Origin: Oehlia diaphana
Lineage: Eukaryota; Glomeromycota; Glomeromycetes; Glomerales; Glomeraceae
Direction: 5' to 3'
Assembly (NCBI GenBank): GCA_003833135.1
Contig: QZLH01000188.1
Span: 44,411-88,668 of the forward strand
DNA: 44,258 nucleotides
The notes under the pieces are model-generated. The model saw only the letters and a program-made list of their open reading frames with translations, was not told the origin of the DNA and searched no databases. Below are positions 35,006 through 43,884 of the stretch, one piece after another (within the stretch, counting starts at the first letter, position 1; each line of letters opens with the position of its first letter). The position numbers were made by a program, and so were the translations under genes.

Positions 35006-35492
35006 TAGTGTTACAATTCGCAGATAATCTGTCAACCGTTATCTGAATCCGTCAGATCAGTTTGGTAGAAGATACCTGAAAGTCGGATAACTGCATCATC
35101 TGGATATCCTTGACAGATCATCCAGATCATCCAATTATTGAACATAATTCTGGCCAATTCTGTAGTACTGGCCGGAATTATAATAATGATAGTTATATGA
35201 TCTCGGATAAAAGGTTTAGCCACTGGGTAAGTTATGTTACACAAAATTTTTTGCTGATTTTTTGTATTACATGATATTATACAAAATTCATAACTCTGGC
35301 TGGAACTATGAATTTAGCCCGATTTAAGTCCAAGATATCCTACGGATATCTGAGGGAATTATCCAGATGATCTATTACAGATATCCTTCATTCACCTTCA
35401 TCCGATCCGTCTATAAAATTTTCATCCATTATCCGAAAATGTCAGATATCCAGTTACGGATACGGATGGGGGATAGACAGATTGTAACACTA
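35006..35492. mobile_element. hAT-type non-autonomous element (487 bp), perfect 8-bp target duplication
   Basis: Ends TAGTGTTACAAT...ATTGTAACACTA, flanked by ATTACAAA on both sides (34998-35005 and 35493-35500). Both arms consist largely of variants of GGATATCC/GGATGATC/TATCCGT words in both orientations. A central palindrome around 'attctggcca...tggccggaatt' lies at 35150-35180. No transposase. The minus-strand open frame 35032-35244 is inside it and is not a gene. Confidence 0.8.
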
Positions 35493-35639
35493 ATTACAAA
35501 AGATATATTGGCAATTGTAAAATTCTATGTTGTCTCCTAATACTATTTATCTAAATAAATACTTTTTTATTTGAAGATTTTTTACACCTTTTTATCCAAA
35601 GTGATTATTTCTGTTTTGATACTATAAGCACTTCAGATT

Positions 35640-36775
35640 TTAAAATTTTTAAGATAGCCCATTCCAAAAGCTGCACTAGTGACTCTGATCATGTAGAGTT
35701 CTTAAATACTGATTCATACCACCATGGAATCAGACTTAAAAATATTAGCAGTTACTAATATAAATTCTGTGATGATAGTATTAAACCAAAAAGATTTTTC
35801 AGGGCAGATGACGAGGATGGGATTAATACTATGAAGGAAATTCTTTACACAAAATTATCAATGAGAATGATCTACTTCATCCTTTATAAATTTTGATTTG
35901 TCGCAAAATATTTTTAATTCCTTACAATCTAAACATACGCTTAAAGAAATATGAGAAAATCTATTACAAGCTTTCAAAAATGTGTGTGAAAGAGTTTATT
36001 CAGAATGTGATCCAAATACAATATCTCTTGCTAGTAGTTTGAGTGTGAAAAAAATGTCTTATCATGTTTTTATTTACGAAATGCAACTTAAAAATATTTC
36101 GCAAGCTGCTGTCTTCACTAAGTTAGTTCACAAAAAACTTCTAAAAGGATTGTAGGGTAAAACTATTATTGATAACATTACTAATAAATGATCATTTTTC
36201 TTGCAAATACTTAGGTCACCCAAGTATGATGAAAAAATGAAAAATATGTACGTGAAAAAAAGTTATACTTTCTAAAGATGGAATTGTTTATGAGTTTATG
36301 CTTCATCTGCCTAATGATGAGTCTTGAGTCATAGACAGTTCTCTTCTAGTTGTCACTGAATTAAAACAGCAAGTCATGATAGTGGGAATAATGAAATCAC
36401 ATAAGCTGAATTCGAATTAGTGGAGAGATTGCTTAAAGATAATATCATTAAAGGATTCAACCTCTCATACCTATTAGACAATTCTAATTTATTTCTATTA
36501 ACATATGTTTCTCCATCACACTGTCTATTATGTGATCAAGAACATGGTAGTAATAATGCATATATTATTCAAAATAAAAAATCTTATAATTTTTATTGCT
36601 ATTACACAAATCAAGTAAATCAAGAAAAGCGACTGGGGGTGAGAAAACTCTCATTAAAGTTCATTATCAATAAAACAGCTTTAGATCAGAAGAAAAAGCA
36701 TCTGAGCTCTCTAAGTTAGAAAAATCTAGGATTACAGATTCATATGACCATTTCATTTGGGTGACTTATTAAATA
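35640..36775 (+). pseudogene. Primase-like (AEP/UL52-type zinc motif) coding relic, part A
   Basis: A continuous protein can be followed through stops and frame changes. Pieces include LASSLSVKKMSYHVFIYEMQ then NISQAAVFTKLVHKKLLKGL (about 36028-36152) and SPKYDEKMKNMYVKK (about 36212-36258). An intact stretch from 36420 has HCLLCDQEHGSNNAYII then NFYCY. The C-x2-C-x3-H...C pattern (C35, C38, H42, C60 of that stretch) is the zinc motif that follows archaeo-eukaryotic primase (AEP/PrimPol) domains in UL52-type proteins. In-frame stops sit at 36153-36155 (TAG) and 36189-36191 (TGA). The Tigger element at 36776 cuts it. I do not see the AEP catalytic Asp motifs, which would lie in the unreadable part to the left. 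Confidence 0.55.
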
Positions 36776-38661
36776 CAGTCGCCACTGATTATAACGAACC
36801 TGGATATACTGAAAACTCGTTATATCGAACCAAGTTGTGCAGAACTGATTTTCTTATATTTAATTATACTGGATATAATGAAATTATATAGTAAAACGCT
36901 ATATACTGCATCTGAACTCGTGTTTGTTGATCAAATATATTAGCCACATATTTGATATACTGAATGATCACATGAATTAAAAATTGGTATATTGTAGTCA
37001 CGGATAATCGTTTACACAGATAATTTTTTTCTTCATCAGAATACAGAAAAATCTGTTTAAAAAACCTGATATTAATACATGGCAATATGTCAACAAAGAA
37101 AAGGGTTATTCTTACAGCTGCACAAAAATGGGAACTTTGTGAAATCAAAGAAAAAAAATTCAACCATTTCTAATGTTGAACTTGCACAACAATATCGTAT
37201 TGGAAAGTCAACAGTTACTGATATTTTGCGAGAGAAAGAGCATTAGCTTTCTATTTTAGAAGGACAAGAAAACGTTAAAAAATTTTGTGGTCCAAAGTGG
37301 CCCCAACTTGAAGACGCGCTGAGTATTTGGATTGATAATGCACTTAACACAAGGCAGGATATTGATGGCAATATCTTAAAGACAAAGGCAAGTTATTTTG
37401 CCAGACAATTTTCTATAGAAGACTTTTATTATTCAGAGGGATGGTTAGGTGGCTTTAAGAAACGTCATGGTTTACGCCAATTTAAGAAGCAAGGTGAAGC
37501 TGCAAGTGCCCCTTCTGCTGAATCAATAGAAAGTGATTGTCTTGCTTTACAACAGCTTCTTGCACCTTACAATTCTAAAGATATTTGGAATGGTGATGAA
37601 ACTGGCCTTTTCTGGAAAATGGAACCTTCTAGAGTTTTAGCACGAATACCTATATCGGGTCATAAGAAAGAAAATTACAATATTTTGCTATGCAAATGCA
37701 ACCGGTACTGAAAAAATGACCCTTACATTTGTTCATAAATACAAAACACCCCGCGTTATGAAAAATGTTAACTACAAAAATCTTTCCGTTCATTATTTTT
37801 GAAATAAGAAGGCGTAGATGCAAGTTAGTATTTTTAATGAAATTCTTCTTAAACTAAATGGGATAATGAAGCAAAAAAACCGAAGAATTCTCCTTTTAAT
37901 TGATAATGCGCCAGTACACATTATTTTAGACGAAACTCGAGAAAAATTAGATAATGTAAATGTGGAATTTCTTCCACCAAATACCACTACTGAGCTTCAA
38001 CCATGTGACGCAGGAATTATTCACTCATTTAAGTGTCATTACAAGTGTCTTTTTATTCAAAATCGAATTAATGCATATGATGATGTGCAGGATGGTTTTG
38101 TACAGAACTTGCTGATTATACTATCTATGATGCTTTACAAAATGCGGCTGAAGCATGGTCTATGGTGTCATCTCAAACAATCTCAAACTGCTGGAAAAAG
38201 ACTGGTATTCTCCCACTTAATGATTTTGAAGAATTTGAAGATTATGATTCGGTAATTTCTGATAGGTATGGCATTATTATTAAATAAAATGAAAATTATG
38301 CATGAAATTCTTCTAATGTATATTTATTTCTTAGTTTTGATAGAGAAATTGATGACCTTGATATGTTAATTTTCCAGCTTCCAAACAGTGATATTAACGC
38401 ATATGAATATGTTCATATTGAGGATGAAATGCCAGAGGGTGGACTTACTGATGAAGAAATTGTTGATATGGTATTAAATGCAAATAAGGAAAAGGAAAAT
38501 GTAGATGAAATAGGCTTATTTACACCAGAAAAAATTAGTTTGGCAGAAGCTAAAAAATCTATAAATGAAACTATAAGATTTTTATACGAACAAGGGCCAG
38601 AATTCGGTGAAGTGGGTGAAGAATTAAGAAGATTGCATAAACAGGTTAAATTACTAATCGT

Positions 38662-39321
38662 TGTCGTCCTCACCTGCCACGTAAGGACGTCAAGATTAGT
38701 AAAATCTAGGGGGTTCTATGTTGGTTAGTTGCTTGGTTTAGATTTGTTATTAAGAATGAAGTGCGAGAGTTTCCCTTCATTAATAAATCTCTCCAGACTT
38801 CGTCATCCACTTCTTTAATCATTGCACTCTTTGGATTCTTCTCCTATTCATTAATATAGGTAATGTACATTCGGACTAACAGAACTATTATGTTCAGGCC
38901 TTTCACATATACCTTTGGTTAGTAATTAATTGACTACGCACTTTTACTCATAAGAAAAGGCTAAAGAATCGAGTCAAAATAATTAAAGGGTTAAAATATT
39001 TAAAATATCAATTTTTATTTTTCTCAATTCATAATCTACTTGCTTGATTGTCAAGTCAAAAATGGGTCCTTTTTATAAAATTTAAAATGGCAATTGATGC
39101 AAAGAACTACATAATACGAAACATTACGTATATCCAGTTTATACTCTTATGATAGGAGTTCATCTAAAATGATTAACTCTTCCTAATTTGTAAAATCTAA
39201 TTTTAATTGATCAACGTTCTAAATTCTAAAATTCTTAACTGATGATCTGCGTTACTGTCACTACTCATTCTAATTTACTGCGCCTCTATTATTAACTATT
39301 AGTCAATTTCTGCATACTACA
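38662..39321 (-). repeat. Long terminal repeat (660 bp) of the gypsy-type fragment
   Basis: Bounded by TGTCGTCCTC on the plus strand at 38662 and ...GCATACTACA at 39321, so TG..CA on both strands. The polypurine tract lies immediately inside. It is noticeably less AT-rich than the host Tigger DNA. Confidence 0.75.
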
Positions 39322-39384
39322 ATTATCCTCCCTGGAAAAATTGTGTCCCTACAATTTCATTAAACTGAATAATAAAATTCTAAT

Positions 39385-39933
39385 TCAATCAAATCTTAAT
39401 TTCCGTTTGTCAAACTCCTCCTTTTCTCTGATCACTATTCTTGGATCAAAATCTTCCCTACTATGGAATTTCTTTATCCATTTTCCGTTCTGTGGCGTCT
39501 TCAATATTTTACCATTCAACTCCTTCAACTTATATACTCCATTCGATAGTCTTTCGTGGATCAAATATGGTCCTTTAAACTTTTCCTGTAATTTTCCGGT
39601 CCATTGCTTATCTCTCCATGCTTGATAAACTAGTACTTTTTCTCCTATTTCAAATACCTGTTTTTCTTTTGTATTCTTATCGTGATACAATTTTTGTTTA
39701 TTTTGAGCTTCTCTTATGCTTTCTTTAACTTTCCTTCTTATAATCAGCATCTTCTCAATTATTGTTTTGATTCTCTTTATCATCGTTGTTTCATCCGACT
39801 CTTTTTCTAACGTATTTCTATTTTGTCTTCTGTATACAATGAAAAATGGTTTCATTTTTGTTGACTTATTTTTCTTTGTTCTATAAGCATATAAAACTGA
39901 TGGAATATATATATCCCAATCGTCTTCTCCTAA
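39385..39933 (-). CDS. Gypsy-type integrase C-terminus, partial
   Basis: An open frame runs from the N (39934) to a stop at 39385-39387. It begins GEDDWDIYIPSVLYAYRTKK, the end of a retroviral-type integrase core ('W...L+AYRT'), then MKPFFIVYRRQNR, a basic helical linker, LYHDKNTKEKQVFEIGEKVL, FKGPYLIHERLSNGVYKL and LKTPQNGKWIKKFHSREDF. The last blocks match the integrase C-terminal region with its GPY/F-type motif (here KGPYLI) typical of Ty3/gypsy. The frame is uninterrupted, so this insertion is younger than its Tigger host. The catalytic DDE residues are outside, lost at the N. Confidence 0.85.
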   Translation of the reverse strand, partial: LGEDDWDIYIPSVLYAYRTKKNKSTKMKPFFIVYRRQNRNTLEKESDETTMIKRIKTIIEKMLIIRRKVKESIREAQNKQKLYHDKNTKEKQVFEIGEKVLVYQAWRDKQWTGKLQEKFKGPYLIHERLSNGVYKLKELNGKILKTPQNGKWIKKFHSREDFDPRIVIREKEEFDKRKLRFD

Positions 39934-39934
39934 N
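39934..39934. other. Single undetermined base marking a probable assembly gap
   Basis: The only N in the window. On its left is the gypsy-type integrase frame; on its right the Tigger transposase resumes exactly where it was interrupted. Most of the retrotransposon is missing at this point. Confidence 0.9.
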
Positions 39935-40221
39935 TACTAATCGTAAAAAATTTAAAACAAGTTGATCTTCATTACTTTAATAACAATATAATTGAGTAAT
40001 ATAATATAGTATATACAAATTTAAATAATATAATATGATAATAAAGATATTCATAATTCATTTTGAATATCTTTATTATTTTTAATCATGTGACTTAATT
40101 TTATTGGTAGAATTTATATACCAAACAGTTCAGTATATAGCTTAAATATTATATAACGAATTTGCCCTATACTGAACCAAATCCGCTGGAACGGAGGGTT
40201 CGTTATATCTAGTGGTAACTG

Positions 40222-41050
40222 TATGTGCACTTCAGAAAGGGAGGAAAAGGAAGAAGGAGGAAAATACCATCACGCTAAAGTTTATGAAGCCATTTAAACA
40301 ATGGTTGCCTTTATTCAAGGAGATTCAAAATTGTGAATTTTTAAACGAAAAATGCGGAAGATGGTCATTATTTTGAAATGGTAGTAAACTAGATTTCAAG
40401 GATTTTATGATCAAGATTCATGAATTAAATGGTGAATCAGTAAAGATAAAATTATTAATAAGACAATCAGTCATTATGGAATTAATAAAGTATGACAAAA
40501 TCAATTTCTTATCGTATCCTCCAAATATTGCTTCACCTAAAACCAAATTCTAATTTTTTTCTAAGATTTTTGGCTAAGCCAAATGGTAAAAATTAATAGA
40601 GAAATTATGGAACTGATACTCTGGTATATAAAGAACGTGATCTGCAATAGTGATGAAAGGCTTAATGAATATATCTGAAACTGGTAAGCATTTTTAGTAC
40701 AGAAGCTAAACAAGAAATCTCGTTCAATTCTGATCTTAAAATTTGCTTTACAGCAGTGTGAAAAAAATATTATCACTGATTTTATCAGCAATAAAGTTTT
40801 AGGTTTACATCTTTATTTCATAACATTAGATTTAGGAAAAATTCTTAGAAAATTCAACAGCTCACTTCAAGGATGTAAACTTATTACTTTAAATGAGATA
40901 AAAATCTTCCAGTGATTGGTATAGGTTTAATCTTCGCCTCAAAGATCTCATAACTACTGGGAAAGTGGATATAAAACAAAAAGGCTTTGAAACTTTATAA
41001 ATTAATGATTTTTCTGCTTTTATGATCACAAGTATTTAATCATGATGGCC
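40222..41050 (+). pseudogene. SF3 (D5-like) helicase relic, part B
   Basis: This continues part A beyond the Tigger element. Readable pieces are KYHHAKVYEA, VAFIQGDSKL, FMIKIHELNGESVKIKLLIR, NFLSYPPNIASP, IKNVICNSDERLNEYI, ILKFALQQCEKNIITDFIS (40730-40790; a Walker A-like position where the expected GK reads EK), CKLITLNE (about 40874-40897; Walker B-like), WYRFNLRLKDLITTGKVDIK and DFSAFMITS (about 41005-41034; motif C-like). This order of A, B and C motifs with an arginine-rich spacing fits superfamily 3 helicases of the D5/primase type. Many stops and at least five frame changes show it is dead. A primase fused to an SF3 helicase normally copies a plasmid-, virus- or transposon-like DNA. 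Confidence 0.55.
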
Positions 41051-41102
41051 CAATCAAAATAAATCCGCGGTCACAGAAATTTTAGTATTTAATATACTAA
41101 AA

Positions 41103-42170
41103 ATTGGGACCCTAGCATAGATAAGTCAACCTTAGCTCAAGCTAATATTCTGATAGCGTTAACGTCTAGCATCTCTGCAGTAAATGAACCTTCTTAAACT
41201 ATCAAACTTGCAGTTGCGAGACCTGAGTTTGAACTTGTTATCAATCCTAATTCCAAACCTTCATGAACATCTGAAAAAGGCAAAGAAAGTGGAACAGGTC
41301 ACGTCTCAACAGGATTTACAACCTACAATCATGTCGGCTAAAGTACAGCATGAAGAACGTCTCAGAAAAAAGGCAATTAAGCTTAGTGAAAACCCCATCA
41401 AGTTCATAACTAGTACAGAGAAAGATATACATGAATTATTAACATTTCAATATAGAATAGAAGGTGATGCTCGAATGTGTGAATATGCAAGAAGAAAAGG
41501 TAAAGACCCATGTAAGCATATGGAGATGTCTGTACAAGAAAGACTGATCAGAGAAGAGATTATCCGCCAAAAATCAGAGGATAAAGGAGAAACATCTCCA
41601 TGGCTTGACACTAATAAGGAATGGAAAAAGGTCATTAATACACTCCAGAAAAATAGTATACTATGGTAAAAGTAAAAAGTGGAGGCCTCCTATTATTTTT
41701 TCAATTTTCAATTTTTTGAATTGAAAAAATAACTAGGCAAGTATAACCAACCAAAAAATAACTTGTTCATATATGGCTACTAAAGTAATTGTCTAAAGAA
41801 CCTGAAAGCCAAAGACCAACAACTTTATCTTTGCTTTAGAGATGGTCTTGAAGAAGTACAATTTATCAGTTAACTCCACTCTGAAGCAATTAAGTGAACA
41901 TGCAAAGGAGCTTGGAACTTATCTACTAGAATGGAAACTCGCAAGTGTATTAAAGATACCTTTAGAAGACGCTCATATAGTAAGGAGTAGATAAAAGCTT
42001 TTGTACCAGATAAAGGGAAGAGGTATCTTACTATCGAAAAAAGGGTGAAATATTGCATCAAAGCTGGTGACAAATTGGATATCTTCTTCCATATACCTGT
42101 TTTAGGACCAAAAAGTAATGATGAAAATGAAATAGTCACTAGAGCTTTGCGCTGTAACTCTAGATATTGA
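41103..42170 (+). pseudogene. Unknown coding relics between helicase and recombinase
   Basis: At 41110-41325 one frame reads DKSTLAQANILIALTSSISA and on to KLAVARPEFELVINPNSKPS with two stops. An overlapping frame from an ATG at 41331 is open to 41669 and reads MSAKVQHEERLRKKAIKL, FQYRIEGDARMCEYARRKGK, MSVQERLIREEII and SPWLDTNKEWKKV. A third piece (about 41839-41990) reads VLKKYNLSVNSTLKQLSEHA then KELGTYLLEWKLASVL, and a fourth (42022-42150) TIEKRVKYCIKAGDKLDIFF. No known domain was recognised. All are charged and helical. They could be one protein with frame breaks or two genes. Confidence 0.4.
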
Positions 42171-42934
42171 AATAATCATGTAATCAAAAGAATAATTACC
42201 CAAAGGATGAATAATGTGCCAAATGGAACATGGATAAACATTCAGCTGATGGAAGAATATTTAACCAAAATAATTAAAAAATATATTATTATAGTTACAT
42301 AATAGTTATTTATAATAATATTTATTTATAGTCTAGTTATTTATAATTATTTATATTATTAGATTAGTTATTATTATTTTAGTATAAATAGATTAGTATT
42401 ACGATAATAAAATGACATAATGTTAAAGGAGACTTTTATGGAAATACAATTTATGGAAAGGACAATTCATGGACAGTCTGGACAAATAATGGAAAATGAT
42501 AAATTGTAATAGAAAATGATAAGTTTTAGATGGATAATCAAGAGATAATCAATTTATTAGTGTAACTTAAAAAGATACTTAAGATCGAGATTTTGGTTTT
42601 AGATGAAGGAATCAATCAATCGATCCTCAAAAGTTCTGACTGAATTAAATGTTTGACTTGAAATTAGGAATAATAATAACTAATAATTACATTAGTTGTT
42701 AATATAGAGTTACTAATATGGCTTCATATTAGAAAACGGTTAATGATTAATAAAATCAATATTTAAAATAAAAATTAAAAGAACAAATAATGTTAATAAA
42801 TAAAATACATTAAGGGAAATTATCACAGTTTGAAATTTTGAATGAATTATACACAATAAAATCTAAACCAAGCAAGGATATATATATTTGTATATGACAG
42901 GATTTTATCTATCAGTATGTGGCAGGTATTAGTG

Positions 42935-43751
42935 ACCGCTAATCACAATTTTGCATAAATTAGCAGAAGCAGGAGGTATACCTGAAGATGTCAATACTTA
43001 CGCCAAAGACCTATAGGTCATACAGGCTATCCAGAAAAAGTGGATTGAGTGACGATTGATTAAACCATCAAAAATTCCACCAAATTTCTCCATGGAAAAG
43101 GTGCTTAAAAGGATTAAGAATATCGACGCTACCAAAAACCCCTCTATGCAGGATCTCGTTAATGTAATGATAATGTTGAGTATGAGGTCCGCTGAAGTTA
43201 AGACTCTTCAGATTTTCCATTATGAACCCGAATCCCAAAATCTGCCAGAATGGTATAAAGAAGGGCATTTTTGGTATTACACAGGATATGTTAAGAATAG
43301 AAGAGAAAAGAAAGAAAATCCTTCACCCCAACCATTCCTTTCAATGGAGAAGAATCTGGAGCATGCAAGAAACTTGCTTACCTGGATTCAAGATGCAATT
43401 AATGCTGGAAGGTTATATGACCCTGTCTTTAGAAAAAGTGGAAAGCGTAATACAAAGTCATTTAGCAACTTTCTAAGGCCCTATAAGATCCTTCTGAAAG
43501 AACTAAGGGACATAGGAGCTAAGCATGCTTCCAGGATCCATGTTGGACAAAAAGTGACCCCACAATATCTTAGCCTTCTTACAAGAATTGCATTAAGGCA
43601 AGAATCAGAAAGATTAAATGCAGGAATTAATTACGCAATGGGTGAAACTGACTCAGAAGGCTCTGATCCCAACTCTAGTTCCGATGAAGATTCAGAGGCA
43701 AAGGCCGCAGAAAATGAAATAACTGAAATAATCGACATATACAGCTACTGA
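42935..43751 (+). pseudogene. Tyrosine recombinase-like gene (Crypton-like), nearly intact
   Basis: The open part (43056-43751, 231 codons) contains MIMLSMRSAEVKTLQI with a catalytic-type Arg (R44), YYTGYVKNR (K80 possible), GAKHASRIHVG with an H-x-x-R pair (H157, R160) and LNAGINYAMGE with a candidate nucleophile Tyr (Y193), 33 residues after the second Arg. This is the R..HxxR..Y plan of tyrosine recombinases, which cut and join DNA through a phosphotyrosine. The usual His/Trp position before the Tyr reads Gln (ALRQESER). An acidic Ser-rich tail follows. Upstream in the same frame, TILHKLAEAGGIPEDVNTYA (42940-43000) is cut by TAG (43014-43016) and TGA (43050-43052), so the N-terminal part is broken and no start is apparent. 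Confidence 0.6.
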
Positions 43752-43884
43752 TTTCGACCTACGGTGACGAGTTAGGTGAGAATTATTTTTTTGAACAAGA
43801 TATAACGCATTTATCTGTTTAGGCGTGCGCAGCATTTAATTTGAGTATATTTCCGCATTCCTTAGTGAATTACCGATCTAACTA
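43752..43884. other. Region between recombinase relic and next Tigger element
   Basis: Short non-coding stretch with a small inverted pair around 'gacctacggtgacgagttaggt'. It ends at the TA (43883-43884) used by the Tigger element. Confidence 0.4.

Larger units (their letters stand above)
38662..39934 (-). mobile_element. LTR retrotransposon (Ty3/gypsy type) 3' fragment inserted in the Tigger element
   Basis: Read on the minus strand, the fragment has the end of pol, a polypurine tract AGGGAGGATAAT (39333-39322), then a 660-base LTR from TGTAGTATGC (39321) to GGACGACA (38662), with TG..CA ends. The target sequence TACTAATCGT occurs on both sides (38652-38661 and 39935-39944). Only the 3' end of the element is present: gag, reverse transcriptase and the 5' LTR are missing at the single N (39934). 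The insertion lies in the last exon of the Tigger transposase. Confidence 0.8.
37087..39999 (+). pseudogene. Tigger-type DDE transposase, interrupted and mutated
   Basis: The start MSTKKRVILTAAQKWELCEI is a CENP-B-like helix-turn-helix, with LAQQYRIGKSTVTDIL next and a second DNA-binding helix set to about 37490 (WLGGFKKRHGLRQFKKQGEA). The DDE_1 domain keeps all three acidic residues: NGDETG (37595-37597), LIDNAPVH (37902-37904) and QPCDAGI (38007-38009), the last two 35 residues apart. A 69-base intron (38266-38334) precedes an acidic C-terminal part. Defects are frameshifts near 37156 and 37680, TAG at 37244-37246, TGA at 37800-37802 and TAG at 37815-37817. The final codons (VKNLKQVDLHYFNNNIIE, stop at 39997-39999) lie beyond the LTR element. 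Confidence 0.85.
36776..40221 (+). mobile_element. Tigger/pogo element with full terminal repeats, TA target duplication
   Basis: Left end CAGTCGCCACTGATTATAAC and right end (other strand) CAGTTACCACTAGATATAAC match at 20 of 25 bases and are both bordered by TA (36774-36775 and 40222-40223). The element carries a transposase relic at 37087-39999 and an LTR retrotransposon fragment inserted in the last codons of that gene. Removing the element and one TA leaves the flanking relic in one reading frame for at least 15 codons across the junction, supporting insertion into that coding sequence. Confidence 0.85.

Noticed and set aside
35032..35244. Seventy-codon open frame on the minus strand
   Set aside because: Lies wholly inside the hAT-type non-autonomous element and is built from its repeated words.
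37079..37089. Upstream ATG at 37079 as transposase start
   Set aside because: It is out of frame with the helix-turn-helix; the ATG at 37087 gives the family-like start MSTKKR.
39341..39625. Plus-strand open frame in the LTR fragment
   Set aside because: Antisense of the integrase C-terminus, whose motifs are clear on the minus strand.
43068..43268. Open frames antisense to and in other frames of the recombinase (also 43222-43476)
   Set aside because: Shadows of the recombinase frame, which carries the catalytic pattern.
42935..43751. Assignment of the recombinase to Starship captains (DUF3435)
   Set aside because: Captains are much longer and I see none of their other landmarks. Only the general R-HxxR-Y plan is supported, so 'Crypton-like' is kept as a loose label.
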